Below, piece after piece: positions 25,103 through 32,991 of a stretch of 64,000 nt of DNA (position 1 is the stretch's first letter; each line of letters begins with the position of its first letter). The stretch covers positions 1,315,501 to 1,379,500 of the forward strand of contig NZ_CP040396.1 in assembly GCF_005577435.1 (NCBI RefSeq), written 5' to 3'. The notes under the pieces are model-generated. The model had not been told where the DNA came from. It searched no databases and saw nothing but the letters and a program-made list of their open reading frames with translations. Source of the stretch: Paenibacillus algicola. GTDB lineage: Bacteria; Bacillota; Bacilli; Paenibacillales; Paenibacillaceae. The position numbers and the translations under genes are program-made.

Positions 25103-26677
25103 GTGAAAATTTCAAAAATTGCCAGTGCCGCTGCACTGTCTATGCTGTTGATCACAAGCGCGTGTACGAGCGGAACACAAAGCGGTACTGGTGCGCCGCC
25201 TAACACTGAAGGTCAAGGCAACACCCAAATCCAGACGCCGGAAGCAGCTCCGACCATTACACTGGGGGTTACTACGGCAGGCTCCCAGTATGTCGAAGGC
25301 TCAGCCAATATGAATGAGGATGTACATGTTGAGAAGCTGAGAGAGATGTCGGGCGTAGATGTGCAGCTAGAGCTGATTCCATACAACGATTACAAGCAGA
25401 ATATGACGCTGCTGTTTGCAGGCGGCGACATGCCGGATCTGCTGCAAACCGCTGGAGCCACCGCGCCGGAGATTGCCCCTGCCTTCGAAGCAGACGTCTT
25501 TATGCCGCTGAATGATCTTATTGATGAGCATGCTCCCAATTTAAAGAAGCATATACCACAAGAAGCATGGGATTCCGTGCGTGTCAGCAAAAACGGCGTC
25601 ATCTATGCAGTGCCTTCTATTAAGGTCAGCAACATTAATAATGTCACCTTCATGCGTAAGGATTGGCTGGATAAGATGAAACTGGAAGCACCGGAGACGG
25701 TAGAGGAGTATATCGAGGTACTGAAGGCCTTTCGCGATGGAGATCCAAACGGCAATGGAAGAAAGGATGAAATCCCGTACACGGCGAGAGCCAATTTCAC
25801 GTTCGGCGAAGCATTCTTCGGAGCTTTTGATGTCCCGATTGGAGGATGGCGTTATACCGATGGCAAGCTTCTGCCGAATTATGTAAGACCGGAAATGAAG
25901 GAAGCACTGGAGTTGTACCGCGAGCTGTATCAAGAAAAGCTGATCGACAATGAATTTTTCGTACAGCAGGGAAAGGATTGGGATGCAAAAATTAAGGGAC
26001 AGGCGAATGTAGGCATGTGGACACATCAGCCGCATTACCCGGATAAATGGCTCACGGAAGTGCAGCAGGGAGATCCCAACGCCGAGATCGTCATTATACC
26101 TGCTCCTAAAGGATCGAACGGTCAAGGCGGTGCTGCCTACGGCACAGATCCGGTCGGCGGTATGGTTTATATGATTCCACAGGGCAGCAAGGACCCCGTT
26201 GCAGCGATAAAATTCCTGGATTGGTTCTACAGTGACGAAGCCTTGACGTTCTTCTCGTTCGGCATTGAGGGACAGGATTATACGGTAGAGAACGGACAGA
26301 TCAAATATAAGTATCCTGTAACGCAGGAAGAAACCTATTTGCAGTCGATGAGGCAATACTGGCTTCGCCTGATCGGGCCGGACCCAATCGGAGATGAAGC
26401 ATTTATGAAGGAGAAGCCCAACGGACAGCTGGTTCTTGATGCACTGGCAGTAGCCGATGCCGAGGGGATTGTCGACGATGGTAACGGCATGCCGAACATG
26501 ACCACCTTGACCGAACGGCCGGAACTCGGAAGGAACGGTCTCTTTCTGGAGACGGCAGCCCGGATTATGACAGGTGAGGGAAGCCTTGATGAATTCGATG
26601 CTTTTGTCGAGGACTGGATGAAGCGTGGAGGCGACAAGCTGATTGAAGAAGCAACCGCATGGTATGAAAGTAAATAA
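25103..26677 (+). CDS. Extracellular solute-binding lipoprotein (LplA-like)
   Basis: A 524-residue lipoprotein. The signal peptide ends in a lipobox with ITSAC, the Cys near residue 21. The mature part is an extracellular solute-binding protein of family 1 (long form), with blocks LLFAGGDMPDLLQT, FRDGDPNGNGRKDEIPYTA and AAIKFLDWFYSDEALTFFSFGIEG. The GTG start is 10 nt after AAGGAG; an in-frame ATG seven codons upstream overlaps that site. It captures the substrate for the two permeases. The gene is followed by a stable hairpin. Confidence 0.92.
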   Translation: MKISKIASAAALSMLLITSACTSGTQSGTGAPPNTEGQGNTQIQTPEAAPTITLGVTTAGSQYVEGSANMNEDVHVEKLREMSGVDVQLELIPYNDYKQNMTLLFAGGDMPDLLQTAGATAPEIAPAFEADVFMPLNDLIDEHAPNLKKHIPQEAWDSVRVSKNGVIYAVPSIKVSNINNVTFMRKDWLDKMKLEAPETVEEYIEVLKAFRDGDPNGNGRKDEIPYTARANFTFGEAFFGAFDVPIGGWRYTDGKLLPNYVRPEMKEALELYRELYQEKLIDNEFFVQQGKDWDAKIKGQANVGMWTHQPHYPDKWLTEVQQGDPNAEIVIIPAPKGSNGQGGAAYGTDPVGGMVYMIPQGSKDPVAAIKFLDWFYSDEALTFFSFGIEGQDYTVENGQIKYKYPVTQEETYLQSMRQYWLRLIGPDPIGDEAFMKEKPNGQLVLDALAVADAEGIVDDGNGMPNMTTLTERPELGRNGLFLETAARIMTGEGSLDEFDAFVEDWMKRGGDKLIEEATAWYESK

Positions 26678-26685
26678 GACTTACT

Positions 26686-26712
26686 TCTAGGGTCCTCTCG
26701 AGGGACCCTAGA
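26686..26712 (+). terminator. Hairpin after solute-binding protein gene
   Basis: TCTAGGGTCC pairs perfectly with GGACCCTAGA around a 7-nt loop. No T run follows, so it may protect mRNA 3' ends or cause partial termination, giving more binding protein than downstream products. Confidence 0.5.
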
Positions 26713-26738
26713 GTCATAAACAGGAGTGATTTGGGGCT

Positions 26739-28604
26739 ATGGAGAGCACTCGGAATTTGGGTTTCCCGGTAAACCATACGTATCTGTACCAGTATGACTT
26801 TATCCCTTCCCGTGAAGGAGACGAGACCCTCGTCACTGTAACAAACGGAAATCCTGCTCGGCTATGTGTAGTCGATGTGCGCCAGTCAAAGCTACGAGGA
26901 AGCTATCCTTTGGAAGGCGCAGATGGGGCTATGGTGCTGGAGGCAGCAGGAGAAGACCGGGTTATCGCCGGCTCTTTCCCTAATGGGGAGCTTTATATCC
27001 TGCATCTGGAACAGGATGAGATTCAGCGGCTAACGGTGCACAGTGCCGGTCTGAGCTTTGTATATGCCGTCTGCATCGTGGGAGATGACTTGTATTTTGG
27101 AGGCTACCCGGGCTGTATATTGTACCGGATTCATCTGTCTACAGGTATTGTAAGTAAAGCTGCAGAGATAGATTCTAGAGAGATGTATCTGCGATCTATG
27201 CTGGAGGTCGACGGGGAGCTTTTTATCGGCTGCGGGGCTCACGTCCGATTATATCGCTACCAGCCCGCAGAGAAGTCCTGTATCGCTTTGGAATTAGGGG
27301 AAGAGATCGAAGGAAGCCCCGGGTTTGTAACGAATCTCAGGATATATAGAAACAGCATCGCAGCTAGTATTGAAGCGCTGGATATGGTCATTCTGTGTGA
27401 CCGCAGCTCTAACAGACTGATACGCGTGTTCAGAAACTTCTCGCAATTTATCGTTGTGAACGAGAAGCTATTTCTGTTTAATGCGGAAGGGACATACTAC
27501 TATCAGGAGGAAGAAGATCAGCTGACACACATGTCCGGAAGCTTCACTGCAGGATGGAAGGTAATGAGAGCGGCGAGGATGGATGAGGAGCATAAGCTGA
27601 CTGGCATAACCCGTCACGGAGAGCTTAGTATACTTTCTTTATCTACCGGGGCAAAAGAAATGCTGCAACTCCCGCTGCCAACAGCCCCTGCCTTGATTCA
27701 GACGATCCAGGAAGCCCCGACCGGCTGTATTTATATGAGCGGCTACCAGTGCGGGGGACTCTCAATCTATGATCCGGTTACTGGCAGAACTGCGGAGCAC
27801 AAGGGCATTGAACAGATTGATGGAATGGTGTTTACACCTGACAAAGCTTATTTTGGCGCTTATCCAGGAGCCTGCATTTACGAGTGGGATTACAGTGATG
27901 AAAAAGATCCTGAAGCCATGCCAAGGCTGCTGTTTCGTGTCGGCGAGCACCAAGACCGTCCTTTTGCAATGGCAGCACATGCAGAGTATCTCTTCGTGGG
28001 CACGATTCCGGATTATGGGAAAAGCGGGGGCGCGTTGACCGAATATGATACTGTCGGCAAGAAGCGCGTAACCTATCGGCATCTGATAGAAGCTCAAAGC
28101 ATTTCGGCATTAGCGATATCACCTGAGGCTCCCCGGTATCTGTACGGTGGAACAACGGTCTGGGGAGGTCTCGGTCAGACGCCGGTGGAGTCGGATGGAA
28201 AGCTTTTTATTTGGGATACGGTAAAGAAAAAGGTAGAGCACTCTTGGGTTCCGCTGCAGGGTGAGGACGGAATCGGGTGCTTAGCGTTTGACAGTGAAGG
28301 AGGTCTATGGGGCGTCACACGTGGAACATTGTTCCAGATCGATCCCTCAAGTGGCATACTGCTGAGAAGTAAAGTGTTGGTGGAAAAGGTGTGGCAGGGG
28401 CATTTTTGGAGAGGTCCATTTCTTCGGGTGCTCAGTGATGGGGATCTTATTGTTAATGTAGACCGTACCATATACCGCCTGAATAAGGATAGTCTTGAAG
28501 CTGCCGTAATATACCGGGACGCCAAGCTTTTAGCGGTAGATGAAGCGCGAGACACGCTTTATTTTGTAAGAAATCAGAGTTTGTTTAGTATACAACTTAC
28601 CTAG
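26739..28604 (+). CDS. Predicted beta-propeller protein in sugar-uptake cluster
   Basis: A 621-residue protein without signal peptide or membrane segment. It contains many repeats of about 45-55 residues of beta structure with Gly-rich turns (for example DLYFGGYPGCILYRIHLSTG, YMSGYQCGGLSIYDPVTGRT, KAYFGAYPGACIYEWDYSDE), typical of a WD40/PQQ-like beta-propeller. No catalytic motif was recognised. It lies between the transporter and two SGNH hydrolases in one direction. A sensing, scaffold or sugar-processing role is possible; some carbohydrate lyases and glycosidases have propeller folds. Function unknown. Confidence 0.65.
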   Translation: MESTRNLGFPVNHTYLYQYDFIPSREGDETLVTVTNGNPARLCVVDVRQSKLRGSYPLEGADGAMVLEAAGEDRVIAGSFPNGELYILHLEQDEIQRLTVHSAGLSFVYAVCIVGDDLYFGGYPGCILYRIHLSTGIVSKAAEIDSREMYLRSMLEVDGELFIGCGAHVRLYRYQPAEKSCIALELGEEIEGSPGFVTNLRIYRNSIAASIEALDMVILCDRSSNRLIRVFRNFSQFIVVNEKLFLFNAEGTYYYQEEEDQLTHMSGSFTAGWKVMRAARMDEEHKLTGITRHGELSILSLSTGAKEMLQLPLPTAPALIQTIQEAPTGCIYMSGYQCGGLSIYDPVTGRTAEHKGIEQIDGMVFTPDKAYFGAYPGACIYEWDYSDEKDPEAMPRLLFRVGEHQDRPFAMAAHAEYLFVGTIPDYGKSGGALTEYDTVGKKRVTYRHLIEAQSISALAISPEAPRYLYGGTTVWGGLGQTPVESDGKLFIWDTVKKKVEHSWVPLQGEDGIGCLAFDSEGGLWGVTRGTLFQIDPSSGILLRSKVLVEKVWQGHFWRGPFLRVLSDGDLIVNVDRTIYRLNKDSLEAAVIYRDAKLLAVDEARDTLYFVRNQSLFSIQLT

Positions 28605-28648
28605 CTTATGCATCCGTAATCACAACAAGAAGAAAGGGGTCAAATTAC

Positions 28649-29740
28649 ATGCACCATTCATACAACAACATGGCGAGAGAACAGAGTCAGAGACTTAGGG
28701 ATTGTACTGCAGGCAAGGTTCGTTGGTACTCTCCGCTGCAGGAGCCTTTTTATGTAGCCGGGCTGGGATGGTTCATCTCGGAGCAGAAGTATCGCAGGCT
28801 TCCTGTCCTTGCAGATGGCGTTGTACCGGAGGCGGTCGACAGGCTAGCTAACCATACCGCGGGCGGGCAGATCCGGTTCCGTACGGATTCTTCTCAATTC
28901 GTAGTTAGAGTAAGGCTGACAGGCAAGGCGCATCTGCCACATATGGCGTCCTCGGGTCAGTGCGGCGTGGACTGCTATGTTGGGGAGAACGGTGCTCTTA
29001 GATTTGTAAGCACGGCGCAATTTGAAGTTACCCAAGATGAATATGAAAGCACTCTATACATAGGATGGAAGAGGGAAATGCGCAGTGTCGTGCTGAACCT
29101 GCCGCTCTATCAAGGGGTTGAGGAGATCTGGATCGGTCTGGAAGAAGAGGCCTTGGTTCTGCCTCCTGCGGCATATCAGAGCAATCAGAAGGTGATATTT
29201 TATGGAACCTCTGTAACCCAAGGCGGTTGTGCGTCCCGTCCTGGTATGCTGCACACGAATATGTTAAGCCGGCACATCCCGCTAGAATTTCTGAATCTGG
29301 GTTTCTCAGGAAGCGGGAGAGGAGAGCCGGAGGTAATTGAGCTGATTGCAGGTATAAAGAACCCGGGCTGTATCATTCTCGATTATGAGGGGAACTGCAA
29401 ATCTACTGAACTATTTCGTCAAACTCTGCCGGAAAGTATTGCTATTTGCAGGGCCCGGCATCCATCTGTCCCAATTCTCATCTCTTCTCGTATGAAGTAC
29501 GCTCGTGAAGCAGAGCGGAAAGAACTGCGCAATACGAGGCTGGAGCGAAAGGAACTGGAGCAGGAACTGGTTCGAAAGCTGCGTCAGGAAGGTGACTTTC
29601 ATGTCTATTTCTTCGATGGATCTGATCTGCTCGGGCAGTACTACCAGGAATGTACGGTGGATGGAGCCCATCCCACCGATCTTGGTTATTGGCATTTGGC
29701 TAAAGGCTATGAGCCAGTTTTAAGAGCGCTGCTGCTATAG
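28649..29740 (+). CDS. Two-domain SGNH/GDSL hydrolase, copy 1
   Basis: A 363-residue protein with an N-terminal beta-sandwich region (about 30-180; GWFISEQKYRRLP, then the Gly-Val-Asp-Cys-Tyr segment QCGVDCY) and a C-terminal SGNH esterase domain: block I YGTSVTQGG with the nucleophile Ser, block II GFSGSGRGEPE, and block V DGAHPTDLGY with Asp and His. This matches the GxDLY plus lipase_GDSL_3 layout found in carbohydrate esterases. No signal peptide, so it acts in the cytoplasm, presumably deacetylating imported oligosaccharides. The following gene is a paralog. Confidence 0.85.
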   Translation: MHHSYNNMAREQSQRLRDCTAGKVRWYSPLQEPFYVAGLGWFISEQKYRRLPVLADGVVPEAVDRLANHTAGGQIRFRTDSSQFVVRVRLTGKAHLPHMASSGQCGVDCYVGENGALRFVSTAQFEVTQDEYESTLYIGWKREMRSVVLNLPLYQGVEEIWIGLEEEALVLPPAAYQSNQKVIFYGTSVTQGGCASRPGMLHTNMLSRHIPLEFLNLGFSGSGRGEPEVIELIAGIKNPGCIILDYEGNCKSTELFRQTLPESIAICRARHPSVPILISSRMKYAREAERKELRNTRLERKELEQELVRKLRQEGDFHVYFFDGSDLLGQYYQECTVDGAHPTDLGYWHLAKGYEPVLRALLL

Positions 29741-29784
29741 CGAACAGGCTTTAACGATGTAACGAAGGGAGCGATCATTTTTAT

Positions 29785-30879
29785 ATGTCCCGGAGCGACA
29801 ATGATATTACACGATATGACCCTGCTATGAAAGGGAGCAGCAGAGCTCATGATGATGTTGACTGGCTGTCACCGTTAGAGGAGCCATTTCAGGTGATAGG
29901 CTTGGCCTGGTTTACTGAGGAACGTCAATATCGAAGGCTCCCTGTTGTATTGGACAAGAAACTGGAGGAGGCTGTTGGTGACAGCGCTAACCATCTGTCT
30001 GGCGCTCAGATCCGTTTTCGCACAGACTCTGCCTCTCTATCGATTCGGGTCAGACTGAAAGGGAAGGCGGATATGGTGTATATGCCTGCGACAGGGCAAT
30101 GCGGGGTGGACTGCTACATTGGGGATGTTGACCGTATGTGGTATATGGCGACGACCAAGTATGACTGGATGCAATCTGAATATGAATCCGTACTGTATCA
30201 GAATAGGCCAAGTAGCATGGAGACAGTTACGCTGTATTTGCCTCTCTTTCAAGGTATAGACGAGCTATGGATAGGAGTAGATCAGGGAGCCTCGCTATCA
30301 GCTCCGCCACCGTTTGCTTCAAATCAGAAGATCCTGCTTTACGGAACCTCCATCACCCAGGGTGGCTATGCCTCCCGTCCTGCAATGGCATATCCCAATA
30401 TTCTGAGCCGAAGCATGCCGCTAGAGATTATCAATCTAAGCTTTGCGGGCAGCGGGAGGGCTGCGCCGGAAGCTGCCCAGCTTATCTCTACCATTTCCTG
30501 CCCGGCTTGCCTCATTCTTGATTATGAAGCTGATGGCGATCCAGAGGAGTTCCAGATCACACTTCCAGAGTTTATCACAGTGTACCGCACTGCTCATCCT
30601 GTAACTCCCATTCTTGTCGTTTCTCGGCTCCGTTACAGTCTAGAGACTCATGATCCTGCATGGATCCGCGAGAGAGAGGAGCAAGCAGCTTTTCAGCATA
30701 AGCTTGTCCGCAGACTTCGTGAGGAAGGGGATCGGCATATCTTTTTCTTTGACGGTTCCATTCTCCTGGGCAGTGTTGATTATGATGAATGCACGGTGGA
30801 CGGCAAACATCCGACCGACCTGGGCTTCCAGAGGATGGCGGAAGGTCTCCTCGGAACGATAAGGACGATCGTTTGGTAA
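29785..30879 (+). CDS. Two-domain SGNH/GDSL hydrolase, copy 2
   Basis: A 364-residue tandem paralog of the previous protein, with matching blocks: QCGVDCYIGDVD, LLYGTSITQGGYASRP (nucleophile Ser), FAGSGRAAPE and CTVDGKHPTDLGF (Asp and His). All catalytic residues are retained, so both copies are probably active, perhaps on differently acetylated sugars. There is no signal peptide. The ribosome binding site (AAGGGAG) is followed by a long spacer. It is the last gene of the transporter cluster; the next sequence is a decayed element junction. Confidence 0.85.
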   Translation: MSRSDNDITRYDPAMKGSSRAHDDVDWLSPLEEPFQVIGLAWFTEERQYRRLPVVLDKKLEEAVGDSANHLSGAQIRFRTDSASLSIRVRLKGKADMVYMPATGQCGVDCYIGDVDRMWYMATTKYDWMQSEYESVLYQNRPSSMETVTLYLPLFQGIDELWIGVDQGASLSAPPPFASNQKILLYGTSITQGGYASRPAMAYPNILSRSMPLEIINLSFAGSGRAAPEAAQLISTISCPACLILDYEADGDPEEFQITLPEFITVYRTAHPVTPILVVSRLRYSLETHDPAWIREREEQAAFQHKLVRRLREEGDRHIFFFDGSILLGSVDYDECTVDGKHPTDLGFQRMAEGLLGTIRTIVW

Positions 30880-30963
30880 TTTTTGAGTCCTGGCCCGCAT
30901 GGGTATGAATGAGATCTGCACCGAGAGGAGAATATTCATGCCTAAAGGTTCAGAGTCATCAGA

Positions 30964-31035
30964 CAAGGTGGATTACGAATATATGTCCTCCTATTATGGC
31001 CTATAGCCCTGGAGTCGAGGCAGTGAATGCCACAG
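30964..31035 (+). pseudogene. Decayed 3' part of the junction lipoprotein gene
   Basis: This stretch matches codons of the intact lipoprotein gene at 31895-31959 (including ATTACGAATATATGTCCTCC and GTGAATGCCACAG), with a small insertion that breaks the frame (a TAG appears). About 115 bp that separate this segment from the att site in the intact copy are missing. It is the left part of a duplicated lipoprotein-attR-gerE unit. Confidence 0.8.
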
Positions 31036-31037
31036 AG

Positions 31038-31068
31038 GTGTGCTTCAAACCATATTTCCAATGTTATG
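31038..31068 (+). other. attR1 of the gerE element
   Basis: The element-side arm GTGTGCTTCAAACCA (31038-31052) runs into the core 31047-31068, identical to the 22-bp core of attL. It is followed by gerE codons 52 onward. With attL it reconstructs an attP of 15-bp inverted arms (one mismatch) around a 16-bp centre. Confidence 0.85.
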
Positions 31069-31140
31069 CAAAAGCTGAACGTCAAAGGCCGTTCGCAAGC
31101 CGTCGTTGAACTGATCAAGCTGGGAGAGCTGAAAATCTGA
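31069..31140 (+). pseudogene. gerE: gerE 3' part, copy 1
   Basis: Twenty-three codons and a TGA encode QKLNVKGRSQAVVELIKLGE LKI, the last helix of GerE. The phase matches codon 51 of the 5' part at 16755-16757, so excision joins them in frame. It is followed by an intact terminator, which suggests it is (or was) the native gene end. Confidence 0.9.
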
Positions 31141-31168
31141 CGTCCTGCCGCATACACACCTTTGCGCG

Positions 31169-31205
31169 AAGCTCTCTTTTCCATCGGGAAAAGAGAGCTT
31201 TTTTG
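31169..31205 (+). terminator. gerE terminator, copy 1
   Basis: AAGCTCTCTTTTCC (31169-31182) pairs perfectly with 31187-31200 around ATCG, followed by a T run. Confidence 0.92.
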
Positions 31206-31455
31206 TGGTAGCGTGCCCAGCCAAGCACGCATCTTTAGCTTTACTTAGCCGAAGTACAGATTCATCATATGAGACCCGCAGACTATAACGGCTCAGACAG
31301 CTCGTATTGAACTAATCGCATATTAAAAAGAAACGGATAAAGAAAATATGCGATTGAGTGTATAGAATTAGGAGTGAAAAAGCCCTGCTTTTTTCTGCAT
31401 TGTATAGGCCGCAAAATAAACTAATATGTTTGACTAGAACTTCGTATTTTCGGAG

Positions 31456-31484
31456 TTTACCAGTCGACATTATCTGCATATAAT
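31456..31484 (+). promoter_or_regulatory. Putative sigma-A promoter for the lipoprotein
   Basis: TTTACC and TATAAT are separated by 17 bp, ending 48 nt before the lipoprotein start. The -10 is perfect; the -35 matches four of six positions. Confidence 0.5.
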
Positions 31485-31532
31485 ATTGACGAAATCAATC
31501 GAGTTTCTGTTTTGTTAGAAGGAGGTGGCTTT

Positions 31533-32033
31533 ATGGTAAAGAGAAGTATTTCACTTTTATTAATTTTTATATTGTTTTTAATCGGTTGTACTACCTCTAC
31601 AAATGTCAAAACAGAACAACTGACCGATTTTAAGAAGAGTGTTCGCACCGAATATAAAGAAATAGCTGATCTGAAAATCCAGATGGCACCGACCCAAGTA
31701 ACCTTTAATTACCATCTCAAAGAAAATACAGATAAAGAGGTCAGCGAGAACATTTTTGTTGAGACAAGAGAACTGATCCTTACCGAGGAGTTTAAAGAGA
31801 CTACAATAGAAGAGATCTATTTTAAACATTATGCTGAAGGTGATGACCAGCCCTACCCACACATTATTATTCGATTTCACAGTAATCCAAAAGGCAAGGC
31901 AGATTACGAATATATGTCCTCCTATTATGGCCCCGGGGTCGAGGGAGTGAATGCCACAGATCGATCAATAGATAATTATCAAACATGGTACTTTGATGAT
32001 TATGAAAAAACACCTGTAATTGTTACGCCGTAA
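31533..32033 (+). CDS. Small lipoprotein next to attR2
   Basis: A 166-residue protein with a signal peptide and lipobox LIGC (Cys near residue 19). The mature part is mixed alpha/beta and charged, ending in KTPVIVTP, and has no recognised domain. The start is 7 nt after AAGGAGG. Its base composition is A+T-richer than the flanking chromosome, like rhuM and the recombinase. Fragments of the same gene occur at 20075 and at 30964, always next to an att half-site, so it belongs to the right end of the ancestral element. Function unknown; it could modify the surface of the host cell. Confidence 0.75.
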   Translation: MVKRSISLLLIFILFLIGCTTSTNVKTEQLTDFKKSVRTEYKEIADLKIQMAPTQVTFNYHLKENTDKEVSENIFVETRELILTEEFKETTIEEIYFKHYAEGDDQPYPHIIIRFHSNPKGKADYEYMSSYYGPGVEGVNATDRSIDNYQTWYFDDYEKTPVIVTP

Positions 32034-32073
32034 AATGCAGTAAACTGATTAATCCTCCTTTTATATCTTCTCG

Positions 32074-32104
32074 GTGTGCTTCAAACCCCATCTCCAATGT
32101 TATG
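32074..32104 (+). other. attR2 of the gerE element
   Basis: GTGTGCTTCAAACC is followed by CCATCTCCAATGTTATG and then gerE codon 52. The left half differs from attL and attR1 (CCCATCT in place of CATATTT), while TCCAATGTTATG is shared. A left half that differs from gerE sequence is what a true P-by-B recombination product should have, so this may be the original right end. Confidence 0.8.
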
Positions 32105-32176
32105 CAAAAGCTGAACGTCAAAGGCCGTTCGCAAGCCGTCGTTGAACTGATCAAGCTGGGAGAGCTGAAAATCTGA
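32105..32176 (+). pseudogene. gerE: gerE 3' part, copy 2
   Basis: Identical in coding sequence to the copy at 31069-31140 and in the same phase. Excision between attL and attR2 would therefore give the same GerE protein. Sequence similarity continues through the terminator and ends near 32243. Confidence 0.9.
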
Positions 32177-32206
32177 CGTCCTGCCGCATACACACCTTTG
32201 CGCGAA

Positions 32207-32241
32207 AGCTCTCTTTTCCATCGGGAAAAGGGAGCTCTTTT
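32207..32241 (+). terminator. gerE terminator, copy 2
   Basis: AGCTCTCTTTTCC pairs with GGAAAAGGGAGCT (one G-T wobble), followed by CTTTT. Confidence 0.85.
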
Positions 32242-32346
32242 GTGTATAATGAATTTAGGCACAATAAAAAAAGTTCAGCTTCGCTGAGTGAGTCAAATGC
32301 CAAATGGGTATTTAACAAAAAAGAACTTATTGTGGGAGGGCTTGGC

Positions 32347-32619
32347 ATGGACAAACTCCTGATCTACCTGCTTCCGATTACAGTCATTGCCGTTATTGGA
32401 CTGTTCTACTTCCTTCGTAAACCTGCCCCCAGAACCAGCAGAAATGTAATCTCCCTTGAAGAGGCAAGAAAGAAACGCCAGCATAAGGCACAAGCCTGCA
32501 GCAGATGCAAACAGCGCAGCACACTCATTTTTTATGCGAATGAAGCGGGCGTTGTCCGTGGATTTTGCCGGGATTGCAAGGGAAAGGCCGAGCGTTACGA
32601 GGAGCTGTATCCGGTATAG
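32347..32619 (+). CDS. Small membrane-anchored protein with Cys4 motif
   Basis: A 90-residue protein. Residues 3-20 form one membrane segment (KLLIYLLPITVIAVIGLFYF), followed by a basic linker and a putative zinc knuckle, CSRCK then CRDCK about 28 residues later. The start is at ATG, 7 nt after GGGAGGG; a longer frame from 32242 runs back into the gerE-end duplication. Outside the element, it is the first gene of normal chromosome to the right. Function unknown. Confidence 0.65.
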   Translation: MDKLLIYLLPITVIAVIGLFYFLRKPAPRTSRNVISLEEARKKRQHKAQACSRCKQRSTLIFYANEAGVVRGFCRDCKGKAERYEELYPV

Positions 32620-32689
32620 CTCTGTTTTCGCTTGACTTTATCGGCAGGGACAAGGTAAGGTATGGGCAAATCCATTTCGCATAATAACG

Positions 32690-32940
32690 TTGATCAAGGA
32701 TTATAAGATACAGATGACGGCGCGTCAGAGAGGAAGCCCCAGGCTGAGAGGCTTCTCGCGCACGACTGTAGTCTTCCTTCCCTTGGAGTTGTCTCTTGAG
32801 CCTAGCGGGTGAAACGGCCAATAGACCGGCCCGGCCCGTTATTGCCGATGAGAGGATCTGTTGCCTGCCTGAGCAGGACAGATCGAAACAGGGTGGTACC
32901 GCGAGCACATTCGTCCCTTCAGACGAGCGTGCTTTTTTTG
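32690..32940 (+). promoter_or_regulatory. T-box riboswitch leader of proS
   Basis: The conserved T-box AGGGTGGTACCGCG lies at 32890-32903, followed by the terminator formed by AGCAC...GTGCT with a T run (about 32904-32939). Upstream is a structured leader with an AGAGAGG-AAGCC element typical of stem I. A possible promoter (TTGACT at 32632, TAAGGT at 32656, 18-bp spacing) precedes it. Uncharged tRNA-Pro should favour antitermination, judged from the gene it controls; I did not identify the specifier codon. Confidence 0.9.
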
Positions 32941-32991
32941 CGTTATTCATCATTTAAACGATGTCCATTATTCAAAAGGAGCTGGGAGTCC

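Larger units (their letters stand above)
16758..32104 (+). mobile_element. gerE intervening element with serine recombinase
   Basis: This DNA separates the two parts of gerE. Excision between attL and attR1 would remove 14,311 bp (16758-31068); excision between attL and attR2 would remove 15,347 bp. Both restore the same 74-residue GerE. It carries its own large serine recombinase, a RhuM gene, a small ORF, a two-component system, a sugar ABC transporter, SGNH hydrolases and a lipoprotein. The left part is A+T-richer than the neighbouring genes. Architecture and target type match known sporulation intervening elements (skin in sigK, SPbeta in spsM), but there are no phage morphogenesis genes. 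The outer right limit depends on which attR is used. Excision itself is inferred. Confidence 0.85.

Noticed and set aside
16758..32104. Intact or remnant prophage
   Set aside because: No capsid, tail, terminase, portal, lysis or replication genes were found. Only recombinase, RhuM, small ORF and lipoprotein are element-like; the rest is metabolic cargo.
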